From: Rufibacter ruber
GTDB lineage: Bacteria; Bacteroidota; Bacteroidia; Cytophagales; Hymenobacteraceae
Assembly (NCBI RefSeq): GCF_001647275.1
Contig: NZ_LRMM01000003.1
Span: forward strand, 103,371-167,370
Length of the DNA stretch: 64,000 nucleotides
Direction: 5' to 3'
In this document: piece by piece, positions 1 through 7,242 of the stretch
Numbering within the stretch: position 1 is the first letter of the stretch
Layout of the letters: each line of letters opens with the position of its first letter
Notes under the pieces: model-generated
Told to the model about the DNA's origin: nothing
What the model saw: the letters and a program-made list of their open reading frames with translations, nothing else
Databases searched by the model: none
Program-made: the position numbers and the translations under genes

Positions 1-289
1 TGGGCAGCCAGCGGCGGTACTGGTTCTCTGTATGTTTGAATGCGAAACGGCGCAGCATGCCGCTCAACCCGCTGGGGGGCACCGCCGTCCCGAAGACCGC
101 GCTCACGTTGGGCCTTTCTGTGGAGTGGTGCACCTCAATGTTGATGGGCTGCTGCGTGGGCCTTTGCCAGTTGTAGCCGCCGTGGTCATCTGCAGAGCGT
201 TTGCGCATGGGGTACGTGGGGTCATTCTTGGGGTCGGCGTCTATGCCCCAGCCAATGATATGGGAATAATTATTTGCTAATGTTTCCAT
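1..289 (-). CDS. Conserved hypothetical protein (5' part; runs off the window)
   Basis: The reading frame opens with ATG at 289 on the minus strand and stays open for 96 codons to the window edge, so the C-terminus is missing. The protein begins METLANNYSHIIGWGIDADP and contains ERPNVSAVFGTAVPPSGLSG. I recognise this pattern from short soluble Bacteroidota proteins of unknown function that are often encoded beside zinc-dependent alcohol dehydrogenases. Its start lies 12 bp after the stop of the dehydrogenase at 302-1456 and on the same strand, so the two are probably co-transcribed. No catalytic motif or signal peptide is visible. The family memory is not checked by search. Confidence 0.75.
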   Translation of the reverse strand, partial: METLANNYSHIIGWGIDADPKNDPTYPMRKRSADDHGGYNWQRPTQQPINIEVHHSTERPNVSAVFGTAVPPSGLSGMLRRFAFKHTENQYRRWLP

Positions 290-301
290 GAGGGTGTTGC
301 G

Positions 302-1456
302 TTAGATTCTGGCGGTTGATGGAATAAGTACCGGTTTGATGCAGTTGTCCAGCTTCTGGGAGAAGATGCGGTAGCCTTCTGAGACTTCCTCCAGCGGAAT
401 GCGGTGCGTGATCAGGCCTTTAGGGTTCAGCACCCCGTTCTGCACGTGCTCTATCAATCTTGGCAGCAGGCGCTTTACAGAGGCTTGGTTAGCCCTGATG
501 GTAATGCCTTTGTTCACCACGTTGCCAATGGGCACCAGGTTGTCAGTGGGGCCATACACGCCCACAATAGACACAATACCGCCTTTTTTCACTGAGTTAA
601 TGGCCCAGTGCAAGGCAGTGGCTGAACCCGCTTGCAGGAACAGCTTTCTACCGGTAATGGTTTGCATGGCATTGCCGGCGGCCTCAGCGCCTACGGCGTC
701 AATGCAGACATCAGCCCCCATCCAGTCAGTGGTTTCTTTCACAAACTGCACCACGTCACCCATCTCCCTGAAGTTGTAGGCTTCGCACTGCGCGTAGTTT
801 TTGGCAAATTCCAGGCGGTATTCCACTTCGTCAATGATAATGACGCGGCCGGCACCAAAGAGCCAGGAGCAGCGGGCGGCCATGATCCCTACCGGACCGG
901 CCCCAAACACCACCACGGTGTCTCCGGGCTGTATCCCGCCCATTTCGGCGGCCTGGTAGCCGGTGGGCACCACGTCTGTCAGGAGCACCGCATCATCTGG
1001 GTCCATTCCCTCTGGGATCACCGTGGGGCCCACGTTGGCGTAAGGCACGCGGGCGTACTCGGCCTGGCCGCCGTTGTAGCCCCCGGCGGTATGCGAGTAC
1101 CCAAAGATACCGCCCACGGCCGTGGCCTGCGGGTTGGACTCATGGCAGTTGCCGTACAGTTCCTGCTTGCAGAACACGCACTGGCCACAGGCTATGTTGA
1201 ACGGCACCAGTACGTGATCACCTACTTTTATTTTAGTTACCTCAGAGCCCACTTCCTCTACAATGCCAGTGAACTCATGCCCAAACGTGGTGCCTACGCG
1301 GGTGTCTGGCACGGAGCCGTTGTACAGGTGCAAATCTGAGCCACAGATACAAGACCGGGTCACCCGCACAATGGCATCTTGCGGATGTTCGATTTTTGGC
1401 ATTGGTTTTTCATCTATTCTGACCCGCAGGGGGCCTCGGTAATTCATTGCTCGCAT
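302..1456 (-). CDS. Zinc-dependent alcohol dehydrogenase (MDR superfamily, formaldehyde-dehydrogenase-like)
   Basis: This is a 384-residue medium-chain dehydrogenase/reductase. The catalytic zinc site is visible as CICGSDLH (Cys36/Cys38) and GHEF (His60, Glu61). The structural zinc lobe is CGQCVFCKQELYGNC (Cys90, 93, 96, 104). The Rossmann motif GAGPVGIMAA near residue 185 binds NAD(P). Long-insert members resemble glutathione-independent formaldehyde dehydrogenases, but the physiological alcohol or aldehyde cannot be told from sequence. The ATG is preceded by AAAGGAAAATAGT, a purine-rich stretch. It leads a probable two-gene operon with the hypothetical gene at 1-289. Function as a cytosolic NAD-dependent oxidoreductase is confident, substrate is not. 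Confidence 0.9.
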   Translation of the reverse strand: MRAMNYRGPLRVRIDEKPMPKIEHPQDAIVRVTRSCICGSDLHLYNGSVPDTRVGTTFGHEFTGIVEEVGSEVTKIKVGDHVLVPFNIACGQCVFCKQELYGNCHESNPQATAVGGIFGYSHTAGGYNGGQAEYARVPYANVGPTVIPEGMDPDDAVLLTDVVPTGYQAAEMGGIQPGDTVVVFGAGPVGIMAARCSWLFGAGRVIIIDEVEYRLEFAKNYAQCEAYNFREMGDVVQFVKETTDWMGADVCIDAVGAEAAGNAMQTITGRKLFLQAGSATALHWAINSVKKGGIVSIVGVYGPTDNLVPIGNVVNKGITIRANQASVKRLLPRLIEHVQNGVLNPKGLITHRIPLEEVSEGYRIFSQKLDNCIKPVLIPSTARI

Positions 1457-1665
1457 ACTATTTTCCTTTGGGGTTAAGGTGAGACATCAACGCGTTTGAA
1501 ACTTGGTTAATTGGGACTTACCCGGTTTTGCCTCCGGAGCCGTCTATTAGATTACTTATATGCGGGATTTTAGTTGCAAATGCGCAGTAACCGGCAAAAC
1601 CGGAGGGCGGGTACGCAGGGTAAACAGGAACATGCCCCACCGGTGAAGCGGGCTGGGGCGGGCGG

Positions 1666-1707
1666 TTCTGTTTCTGGCCTGTTTTTGCGAAATCAGGCCC
1701 AAACCAG
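1666..1707. repeat. Family A palindrome, degenerate copy
   Basis: Left arm TTCTGTTTCTGGCCTGTTTT and right arm AAATCAGGCCCAAACCAG around TGCG. It stands alone in the gap rather than directly after a stop codon. Confidence 0.75.
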
Positions 1708-1916
1708 CGGGTAGCTAAGGGAGAGGGTGTTTCAAGGTTGCCTTTGGGCCGAGACGGAGCATAGCCTGAACGTGCCGGTACGCTTCTCTGGTCTTGACGG
1801 CACTGCTACGGGGGCCTAACAACGCCTTGGCAGGACCCCATGCTGCCCTTGCCCTTCATCATTGAAACGTTTATTCATGCGCTGGAGCCTTACTGACTTT
1901 AACCAGGCTACTTTTC

Positions 1917-1924
1917 TATCTTTG
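1917..1924 (+). promoter_or_regulatory. Putative -7 box TATCTTTG upstream of the GNAT gene
   Basis: Matches the Bacteroidota -7 consensus TAnnTTTG and lies 19 bp before the ATG at 1944. No good TTTG sits at the expected distance upstream, so the call is tentative. Confidence 0.35.
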
Positions 1925-1943
1925 ACTTGAAAAAGAACCGGAA

Positions 1944-2450
1944 ATGCAGAACACCCACCAAAGCCCCAGTCCTGTGATCAGGAGCCTGAAAGAGGCAGAC
2001 AATGAACCGCTGGCCGCCTTAATCAGAGCCGTTTTCAGGGAATTTAATATTGACCGCCCCGGCACTGTCTATACAGACCCCACCACAGACAAGCTGTACC
2101 AGCTGTTCCAAACCCCGGGCAGCGCTTATCTGGTGGCCCAGGAAGGAGACGAGCTTATTGGTGGCTGTGGCCTGTACCCTACAGAAGGGCTCCCAGACGG
2201 CTGCGCCGAACTGGTGAAGTTCTACCTTGCCCCGGCCAGCCGGGGCCAAGGCGTTGGGTTCCAACTGTTGCAGAAGACTTTGGTTCTGGCAAAGCAGCTG
2301 GGGTACAGACAGCTGTACCTGGAGTCTTTCCCTGAGTTGGCAAAGGCGGTGCGCCTGTATGAGAAGGCAGGTTTCAAGCACATCCCGCACGCGCTGGGAA
2401 ACTCCGGCCACTTTGCCTGCACCATCTGGATGGTGAAGGATCTGGCGTAG
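1944..2450 (+). CDS. GNAT family N-acetyltransferase
   Basis: A 168-residue single-domain protein. The acetyl-CoA binding motif A is seen as LAPASRGQGVGFQLLQKTL (about residues 96-114; Q/RxxGxG/A pattern), followed by YLESFPELAKAVRLYEKAGF, the typical beta5/motif B region. Such proteins transfer an acetyl group from acetyl-CoA to a small molecule or protein amine. The acceptor is unknown. It is a single gene with its own putative -7 box and is followed directly by a family A palindrome at 2457. Cytosolic; no signal peptide. Members of this shape are often called arsenate- or phosphinothricin-type GNATs, but nothing here decides that. Confidence 0.88.
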   Translation: MQNTHQSPSPVIRSLKEADNEPLAALIRAVFREFNIDRPGTVYTDPTTDKLYQLFQTPGSAYLVAQEGDELIGGCGLYPTEGLPDGCAELVKFYLAPASRGQGVGFQLLQKTLVLAKQLGYRQLYLESFPELAKAVRLYEKAGFKHIPHALGNSGHFACTIWMVKDLA

Positions 2451-2456
2451 AAGCCA

Positions 2457-2500
2457 TTTCTGTTTTGGGGCTGTTTTACTGAAAACAGCTTGAAAACAGG
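2457..2500. repeat. Family A palindrome
   Basis: TTTCTGTTTTGGGGCTGTTT paired with GAAAACAGCTTGAAAACAGG. It begins 7 bp after the GNAT stop codon. An upstream-extended reading of the next gene would run through it, which argues for the later start at 2583. Confidence 0.85.
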
Positions 2501-2582
2501 ATGTTCCAGAACCATGGGCGCAGCAATTTCATTTGGTAACAACTCAAAAAAGGCTACTTTTAAAGTAACCAATTTACCCTGT

Positions 2583-2993
2583 ATGCACACCACCAACTAC
2601 TACAACACCTTCATTGAAGTAGCCGAAGATTGCCCCGTAGCCACTGCTGAGATGCCGCCCCAGAAGGGCGATGCCAAAACCGTGGCCAACCTGCAGTTTG
2701 AAATGCTGAACGGGAAGCCTTATCAATTCACGTCAGATGAGGTTTTGTTTAGCGTTTTCGCGGCTAAGAACGAGGTGCCTGAAGAAGAACTGGACGCAGA
2801 AAGGCAGAAGTTTTTCTCTAAGGGGCAGGCCTGTTTCAGGGCATCGCCGCTCACCAAGCGCTACGGCTGGGGCGTGCATGCCAATGAAGAGGGAAGGATC
2901 GCTTTGGTGCCGCTAGGCTCAGGAGAATATGAAACGCTGGTGGGTGATGGACGTTTGAAAGTGGTGAAGGCGATGCGGTCAAAGAAGGGGTGA
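2583..2993 (+). CDS. DUF6157 family protein
   Basis: A 136-residue cytosolic protein of unknown function. The N-terminus MHTTNYYNTFIEVAEDCPV is the hallmark I associate with DUF6157, and the body keeps the family features PQKGDAKTVANLQFEML and RYGWGVHANEEGRIAL. I chose the ATG at 2583 over the longer frame from 2490 because the family starts at MHTTNY and the extra 31 codons would be read from a family A palindrome. No catalytic residues are evident. The gene stands alone between the GNAT gene and an AT-rich gene; nothing in context suggests a pathway. Confidence 0.8.
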   Translation: MHTTNYYNTFIEVAEDCPVATAEMPPQKGDAKTVANLQFEMLNGKPYQFTSDEVLFSVFAAKNEVPEEELDAERQKFFSKGQACFRASPLTKRYGWGVHANEEGRIALVPLGSGEYETLVGDGRLKVVKAMRSKKG

Positions 2994-3063
2994 TTCCAAA
3001 GTGAGGAGGTATGTTTATCAGCTAGTGAGGGATAAGTTAAAATATTAAGAATTAAAAAAAATT

Positions 3064-3552
3064 ATGAAATACCAGCTTCCATTTTTCGGTGAACTAGACC
3101 TTAGTAAGCTTGAAGAATACTATGAAACAGACATTGAATTTGAAGGAAGAACAATTCAGATTGACTTGACCTTTGAAAATACCGACATCGGAATAGAAAA
3201 GTTTGACTTAATCAAAATTCAATTAACCGACATTGAAAGTTTAAACTTTGAGAACAGAAAAGAAATAAGCAAAGACTTTCAAGAAGGCGGGAATGTTGAG
3301 TTTTATGTTAAGGAGATACTTGAACAACTAGATGATGATATAGAAGAGATTTTAGTAGAAGCCGACTCATCTAAATCAAAGAAGGAACATGTATTGGATG
3401 CTGTAAAACTAAAGAGAATCGGATTCTATCCAGAAGTTGAGAATGCCGGAATCGTTTCCGACTACACGATTAGCGAAGAACTTACAGATGACCTTGTGGT
3501 CGTGTTCAGAAAACTTGACAGAACATTTGATGGCATCTCCATTGAAAGCTAA
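3064..3552 (+). CDS. AT-rich hypothetical protein, DUF2004-like
   Basis: A 162-residue acidic protein starting MKYQLPFFGELDLSKLEEYY, rich in Asp/Glu with no signal peptide or membrane segment. The opening (xFG.LD, then a hydrophobic strand pattern around ILDLTFEN-like residues) resembles DUF2004 proteins, some of which appear in polymorphic-toxin immunity contexts; this assignment is from memory and is tentative. Its codon use is visibly richer in A and T (AAA, GAA, ATT, TTT) than the GC-richer neighbours, suggesting acquisition. It is followed within 30 bp by a hairpin shaped like an integron attC site (3571-3630), which would fit a stand-alone gene cassette. No toxin partner is seen nearby. 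Confidence 0.65.
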   Translation: MKYQLPFFGELDLSKLEEYYETDIEFEGRTIQIDLTFENTDIGIEKFDLIKIQLTDIESLNFENRKEISKDFQEGGNVEFYVKEILEQLDDDIEEILVEADSSKSKKEHVLDAVKLKRIGFYPEVENAGIVSDYTISEELTDDLVVVFRKLDRTFDGISIES

Positions 3553-3570
3553 AAAGGGAAGAAAACCCAC

Positions 3571-3630
3571 CGTTAACAATGTATAAACGTCATCTCGGCC
3601 TACGGCCTTCCCGTCGTTTATACTAGTTAG
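3571..3630 (+). repeat. attC-like recombination hairpin (putative cassette end)
   Basis: Two nested pairs of complementary boxes flank a central hairpin. Outer boxes: TAAC (3574-3577) and GTTA (3626-3629). Inner boxes: GTATAAACG (3581-3589) and CGTTTATAC (3615-3623). The spacers between outer and inner boxes are unequal (3 and 2 nt), and the centre holds GGCC-TAC-GGCC. This two-box, unequal-spacer layout is that of integron attC sites. The outer box does not match the classical GTTRRRY core well, so a simple transcription hairpin remains possible. Confidence 0.45.
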
Positions 3631-3660
3631 TAGAAGGCACAAGCCCATAAATAACTTCGC

Positions 3661-3706
3661 TTTCCTGTTTTTGGGCTGTTTTCAGGAAAACAGCCCAAAA
3701 ACAGAA
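3661..3706. repeat. Family A palindrome, near-perfect
   Basis: Arms TTTCCTGTTTTTGGGCTGTT and its complement around a short TCAGG centre. It abuts the stop codon of the response regulator (3708, minus strand), a position where it could act as a terminator for that gene. Confidence 0.9.
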
Positions 3707-3707
3707 G

Positions 3708-4484
3708 CTACTTCCCCAGCCACTCCTTGAAGGCATGCGCGCGCTCGTTGCTGATGATGATCTCCTTGTCTGTAGCTGGTTTCACATATACTTTGAGGCG
3801 GCCCTTGAGGTACGGGTGAATCTCATCAATGGAATGGATGTGGGCAATGAATTGGCGGTTCAGGCGGCTGAACTGCTCCGGGTCCAGCAGTTCCTGCAGG
3901 GTGTCAAGGGTATAGTCAGTGATGAAGCGCTGGCCGGTGGTGGTGATCAGGAAGACAATCTTGTCTTCGGCGTAGAAATAGGCGATTTCCTCAGTAGAGA
4001 TGGACCTGATCTTCTGGCCGCTCTTCACCAGGAACCGGTTTTTGTAATGCGGGGTCTCGGGCTGGTTGTTACGGTTCAGCAACGCCATGATCTGGTGCAT
4101 GTCCAGGGCGGGTGGGGCCGGCTGGCTCTGCCGTAGGCGCTTGAACTTCTCCATGGCCGCCGCCAGATCTTCATTGCTGATGGGTTTGAGCAGGTAGTCT
4201 ATGCTGTTGACCTTGAACGCCTTTACCGCATACTCATCATACGCGGTGGTGAAGATAATGGGGCATTTCACCTCTACCTTCTGGAAAATCTCAAAACTGT
4301 TGCCGTCTGACAGGTGAATGTCCAGAAACGCCAAATCTGGGGCGGGGTTATTCTCAAACCAGCGCACCGCGTTCCTGATAGAGTCTATGGTGTCTAAAAC
4401 TCTGATGCGGGGGTCATAGCGCAGGAGCTGGGCCTCCAGTTTTTCTGAGGCCAGGTATTCGTCTTCAATCAGGAGAATGTTCAT
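3708..4484 (-). CDS. LytTR family response regulator
   Basis: A 258-residue transcription regulator. The receiver domain (about residues 1-115) has the acidic pocket IEDE, the phosphorylation site FLDIHLSDG, the conserved Thr/Ala in FTTAYDEYAV and Lys in LLKPIS. The C-terminal LytTR DNA-binding domain (about 150-255) shows FLVKSGQKIRSISTEEIAYF and FSRLNRQFIAHI. I chose the ATG at 4484 (MNILLIEDE) because receivers start right at this strand; a longer GTG-initiated frame from 4604 adds 40 residues of no family likeness. It follows the LytS-type kinase gene (4807-5871) on the same strand, its probable cognate sensor, although about 320 bp with repeats separates them. Confidence 0.93.
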   Translation of the reverse strand: MNILLIEDEYLASEKLEAQLLRYDPRIRVLDTIDSIRNAVRWFENNPAPDLAFLDIHLSDGNSFEIFQKVEVKCPIIFTTAYDEYAVKAFKVNSIDYLLKPISNEDLAAAMEKFKRLRQSQPAPPALDMHQIMALLNRNNQPETPHYKNRFLVKSGQKIRSISTEEIAYFYAEDKIVFLITTTGQRFITDYTLDTLQELLDPEQFSRLNRQFIAHIHSIDEIHPYLKGRLKVYVKPATDKEIIISNERAHAFKEWLGK

Positions 4485-4614
4485 GGGAGCAGGTCTAAGG
4501 TTTGCTTTTGCGCGGCAAACGGGTGTAACAAGAACCGGGCTTACTATGAAGCTGTTTAGAATTTTTGTAACTGGGAGGCAAAGGCAGTCAGATAAGGTTT
4601 TCACCAGCCAGTGG

Positions 4615-4658
4615 TTCTGTTTTTGGGCTGTTTTCTGAAAAACAGCCCAAAAACAGAA
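4615..4658. repeat. Family A palindrome, near-perfect
   Basis: TTCTGTTTTTGGGCTGTTTT, centre CTGA, then the exact complement AAAACAGCCCAAAAACAGAA. Lies between the kinase stop and regulator start, in the path of any shared transcript. Confidence 0.92.
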
Positions 4659-4688
4659 ACTAGAAACTTTGCCAAATGCCTTTCTATC

Positions 4689-4790
4689 TAAACTCTAAAC
4701 AGCTTCTATCTTTCTCTGCCATAGCGCTGCTATGCTGTTAAAAAAATGTATAGCCAGAACCTTTCGCCCCAGGTTTGGCATGCAAGAGCT
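4689..4790. repeat. Family B fragment (degenerate)
   Basis: Shares CATAGCGCTGCTATGCTGTT and AGAACCTTTCGCCCC with the complete copies at 40452-40616 and 43537-43701, in the same order. The ends are eroded. The stretch AACTCTAAACAGCTTCT is also found at 40796. Confidence 0.6.
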
Positions 4791-4806
4791 ACATTGATGC
4801 ATGCGC

Positions 4807-5871
4807 TCAGGCGGCGTTGCTAAGGAGCGGTAATTTAGCAATGAAATTGTCTGCGGTCACCTCAACGCCCACTTTTTTGTCTGTGATGAACTTGTAGCGG
4901 TTGATGATGTTCTTGAGGCCCACGCCGGTAGACTCCTCCCGGCTTTCGCGCAATTGCAGATTGTTTTTGATGATGATGTAATCGCCTTCCACAAACACGT
5001 CAATGTAGAGGGGCTCATCACGGCTCACAATGTTGTGCTTGATGGCGTTCTCCATGAGCAGCTGCATGGTGAGCGGGGCCACCTGGTGGTTTTGCAGTTC
5101 TTCAGGCACGTTAATGTCTACGCGCAGGTTCTCCCGGAACCGGATCTTGAGCAGGAACAGGTAGGAATAGATGAAGTCCAGCTCAGTGAACAGCGGCACC
5201 AGCTCCTTGTCTTTGTTCTCCAGCACGTAGCGGTACACCTTTGAGAGCTGTTCCACAAACTTGGCAGCCATGTCCTGGTCCTTGTAAATGAGTGAAGACA
5301 GCGCATTGAGGCTGTTGAACAGGAAGTGCGGGTTCACCTGCTGCTTCAATGACTCAAACTGCACCTTGATGGTCTCTTTCTTGAGTTTCTCAGACTGCAC
5401 CAGGTAGCGGTGCCACTGGTTGTAAAAATAAATACCGGACCGGATGAAGTGCACAAACAGCAGAATGATGGAGCCGAACACAAACACCTCTTTCACGTCC
5501 CGTATGGTTTCGGCGTCTGTGAAGTTGTAGGAGCCCACCTGCCCCAGAATGAGCCTGGGAATGATCTGGAAGAGCACCATCACCAGCAGGATATAAGACT
5601 GTACCGCAATCCATTCATAGACAAACCGCCTGAGGCCAAACTCCCGCCAGTCATACTTCTTGCTCAGGCGCTTGGCAATGCGGCGGGTACCCTCCAGAAT
5701 CACGTTCACCATGACTGAGTTGTAGAGCAGCCGGAACACGTCATCCCCTTCAAAATCCTTCAGGCCGGTGCGGTGAATGAAAAAGAAGGTCCAGAAGATA
5801 AGAAAGGCTATGCCGGTGTTGGTGCTGTACCGCACCAGTTTCTTGTGTTTAAAATGAAAGGGTCTTTTCAT
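4807..5871 (-). CDS. LytS/YehU-type sensor histidine kinase
   Basis: About 354 residues. The N-terminal half has several hydrophobic segments (for example GIAFLIFWTFFFI and SYILLVMVLFQIIPRLIL and VFGSIILLFVHFI), so it is an inner-membrane protein. The His_kinase domain begins at QQVNPHFLFNSLNAL with the phospho-accepting histidine in NPHFLFN. The ATP-binding N box is LLMENAIKHNI and the G box is STGVGLKNIINRY. It presumably phosphorylates the LytTR regulator downstream; the signal is unknown. I prefer the start at 5871 (MKRPFHFKHKK); an in-frame ATG at 5892 adds seven residues and cannot be excluded. Confidence 0.92.
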   Translation of the reverse strand: MKRPFHFKHKKLVRYSTNTGIAFLIFWTFFFIHRTGLKDFEGDDVFRLLYNSVMVNVILEGTRRIAKRLSKKYDWREFGLRRFVYEWIAVQSYILLVMVLFQIIPRLILGQVGSYNFTDAETIRDVKEVFVFGSIILLFVHFIRSGIYFYNQWHRYLVQSEKLKKETIKVQFESLKQQVNPHFLFNSLNALSSLIYKDQDMAAKFVEQLSKVYRYVLENKDKELVPLFTELDFIYSYLFLLKIRFRENLRVDINVPEELQNHQVAPLTMQLLMENAIKHNIVSRDEPLYIDVFVEGDYIIIKNNLQLRESREESTGVGLKNIINRYKFITDKKVGVEVTADNFIAKLPLLSNAA

Positions 5872-5960
5872 ATAGAAGGTTGGGTGAGTCAACCTGAAAG
5901 GCTAAGTGTACAGGTGGGGGAGCAGCGGCCTGCTCAAGAAACAATGGCAGTTATCTATTC

Positions 5961-6004
5961 TTTCCTGTTTCTGCTGTTTTCAGGAAAACAGGCCAGAAAC
6001 AGGA
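5961..6004. repeat. Family A palindrome
   Basis: TTTCCTGTTTCTGCTGTTTT with GAAAACAGGCCAGAAACAGG; the left arm lacks two bases of the GGGC block. Lies 13 bp from the stop of the outer-membrane protein gene at 6017 (minus strand). Confidence 0.85.
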
Positions 6005-6016
6005 GGAGGGGGCATT

Positions 6017-6655
6017 TTAGAATTTCCCAAACTTAAAGGTGAGGGAAACGGTGGGGGCGCTCATGTCTCGGTCACTGGACCTGGACAGGTCCACCCCCTG
6101 GGCAAACCGGTAGCTCGCAGCCAGGCCCAGGCGCATGAAGCGGGCCATGTTCAGTTCTGCCTGCACGCCCGGTTCCATCACAAAGAAAGTGTCTGTCTGG
6201 TACACCTCGTAGCTGTAGCGGTTAGAGGTGTTGTTGCCCAGCGGCGAATTGGTATAGGCTGCGCCGCCCACGCCAATGATCAGCGGGAAAGAGAAGTGCA
6301 GGAGCCGTGAAGGGTTGGGGGTGTACTCCAGCAGGGCGCCGCCGTAGCCAACCTGCAGAAAAACGTTGTTGGCGTACTGCAGCACTTCGCCAATGTTGTT
6401 GCGGGTGGTGAGCCCGTAGCCCGCCAGCCCCAGCCCAAACTTCTGGTTCAGCACCCAGGCCACCTTGCCGCCCACCATAAAGCCCGATCTATCTTGCCAG
6501 CGGGTGAGCATGAGCGACGGGGCAAAGTAGAAGCTGTGCGACACGTCACCCTGAAACAGGGTTTCGGGCTCTGTTGTTGCCAGGCCGGCAGGCTGCCCCG
6601 CCGCCAGCAGGAGAATGCCCCAAAAGAAGCACCACGTTAAGACTGCTTTTTTCAT
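6017..6655 (-). CDS. Putative outer-membrane beta-barrel protein
   Basis: 212 residues with a clear signal peptide (MKKAVLTWCFFWGILLLAAGQPAG). The mature part alternates hydrophobic and polar residues with many Gly and aromatics (VGGKVAWVLNQKFGLGLAGYGL, RLLHFSFPLIIGVGG) and ends in the strand VSLTFKFGKF with terminal Phe, as in small eight-stranded barrels. I chose the start at 6655 because it gives the signal peptide at the N-terminus; the frame extends 26 codons further upstream without reason. Function unknown. No operon partner is evident. It lies between the LytS gene and the exporter gene, transcribed away from the latter. Confidence 0.75.
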   Translation of the reverse strand: MKKAVLTWCFFWGILLLAAGQPAGLATTEPETLFQGDVSHSFYFAPSLMLTRWQDRSGFMVGGKVAWVLNQKFGLGLAGYGLTTRNNIGEVLQYANNVFLQVGYGGALLEYTPNPSRLLHFSFPLIIGVGGAAYTNSPLGNNTSNRYSYEVYQTDTFFVMEPGVQAELNMARFMRLGLAASYRFAQGVDLSRSSDRDMSAPTVSLTFKFGKF

Positions 6656-6816
6656 AAGTTTGCGAAGTAGAGACGCAACGGCAAAAATTGGTGTAGCCTT
6701 CTCTGCAAATAAAGATTTTACCCGTAAGTACACAAGTAAAACCTGACCAAAGCGGAGGCTAACCGCCTGAACCTACGCTAACAGGTTCTAAAGTAGTTGC
6801 TTACTTCACTCTAAAC

Positions 6817-7152
6817 ATGATGAACATGAACTCAGCGTGGTTATACCTGATTGCCGCCGGTATCTGTGAAGTTGCCTGGGCCATTGGTCTCAAATATTCT
6901 GAAGGCTTCACCAAACTGGGCGTGAGCGTGGTCACCGTCATTATTATGATCCTGAGCTTTGTGCTGCTGGCGCAGGCCATGAAATCACTGCCCCTGGGTA
7001 CCGCCTACGCCTCCTGGACGGGCATTGGCGCCGTGGGGGCCGCCCTGCTGGGCATTTTCCTGTTCAATGAACCCAAAGATGCCATTCGCCTGCTCTGCAT
7101 TGGCCTTATCATAGCCGGGGTGCTGGGGCTGAAGTTTCTGGCGAAGGAGTAG
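6817..7152 (+). CDS. sugE: SMR family guanidinium exporter (Gdx/SugE-like)
   Basis: A 111-residue protein with four transmembrane helices. The first helix carries the conserved membrane Glu in ICEVAWAIGLKYSEGF; the WAxGLKY(T/S)xGF signature distinguishes Gdx/SugE from EmrE-type drug pumps. The signature AMKSLPLGTAYASWTGIGA follows in helix 3. Members export guanidinium (and some quaternary ammonium compounds) in exchange for protons as antiparallel dimers. Start could be 6817, 6820 or 6826 (MMNMNS); no SD sequence helps. I see no guanidine riboswitch upstream. It is a single gene, followed by a family A palindrome. Confidence 0.9.
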   Translation: MMNMNSAWLYLIAAGICEVAWAIGLKYSEGFTKLGVSVVTVIIMILSFVLLAQAMKSLPLGTAYASWTGIGAVGAALLGIFLFNEPKDAIRLLCIGLIIAGVLGLKFLAKE

Positions 7153-7191
7153 GTATTCACAGCCGGCCAGAAAGGGAGTACCAGCCTGTAG

Positions 7192-7233
7192 TTTCTGTTT
7201 TAGGTCTATTTTCAGAAAAACAGGCCAGAAACG
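7192..7233. repeat. Family A palindrome
   Basis: TTTCTGTTTTAGGTCTATTT with CAGAAAAACAGGCCAGAAACG. Lies between convergent genes (7152 plus, 7243 minus), 10 bp from the latter stop codon. Confidence 0.85.
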
Positions 7234-7242
7234 CACCTTCTC

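Larger units (their letters stand above)
1457..1943. other. Intergenic region between divergent genes
   Basis: No convincing gene. It holds one degenerate family A palindrome (1666-1707) and a TATCTTTG box just before the GNAT gene. The remainder shows no structure I can name. Confidence 0.6.
4485..4806. other. Gap between the regulator and kinase genes
   Basis: Contains a family A palindrome (4615-4658) and a degenerate family B fragment (about 4689-4790). No gene seen. Confidence 0.6.

Noticed and set aside
32..280. 82-codon open frame on the plus strand at the start
   Set aside because: It is antisense to the conserved protein read on the minus strand from 289; the minus-strand product has recognisable family sequence.
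2490..2582. 31-codon N-terminal extension of the DUF6157 gene
   Set aside because: The first codons are part of a family A palindrome, and the family begins at MHTTNY.
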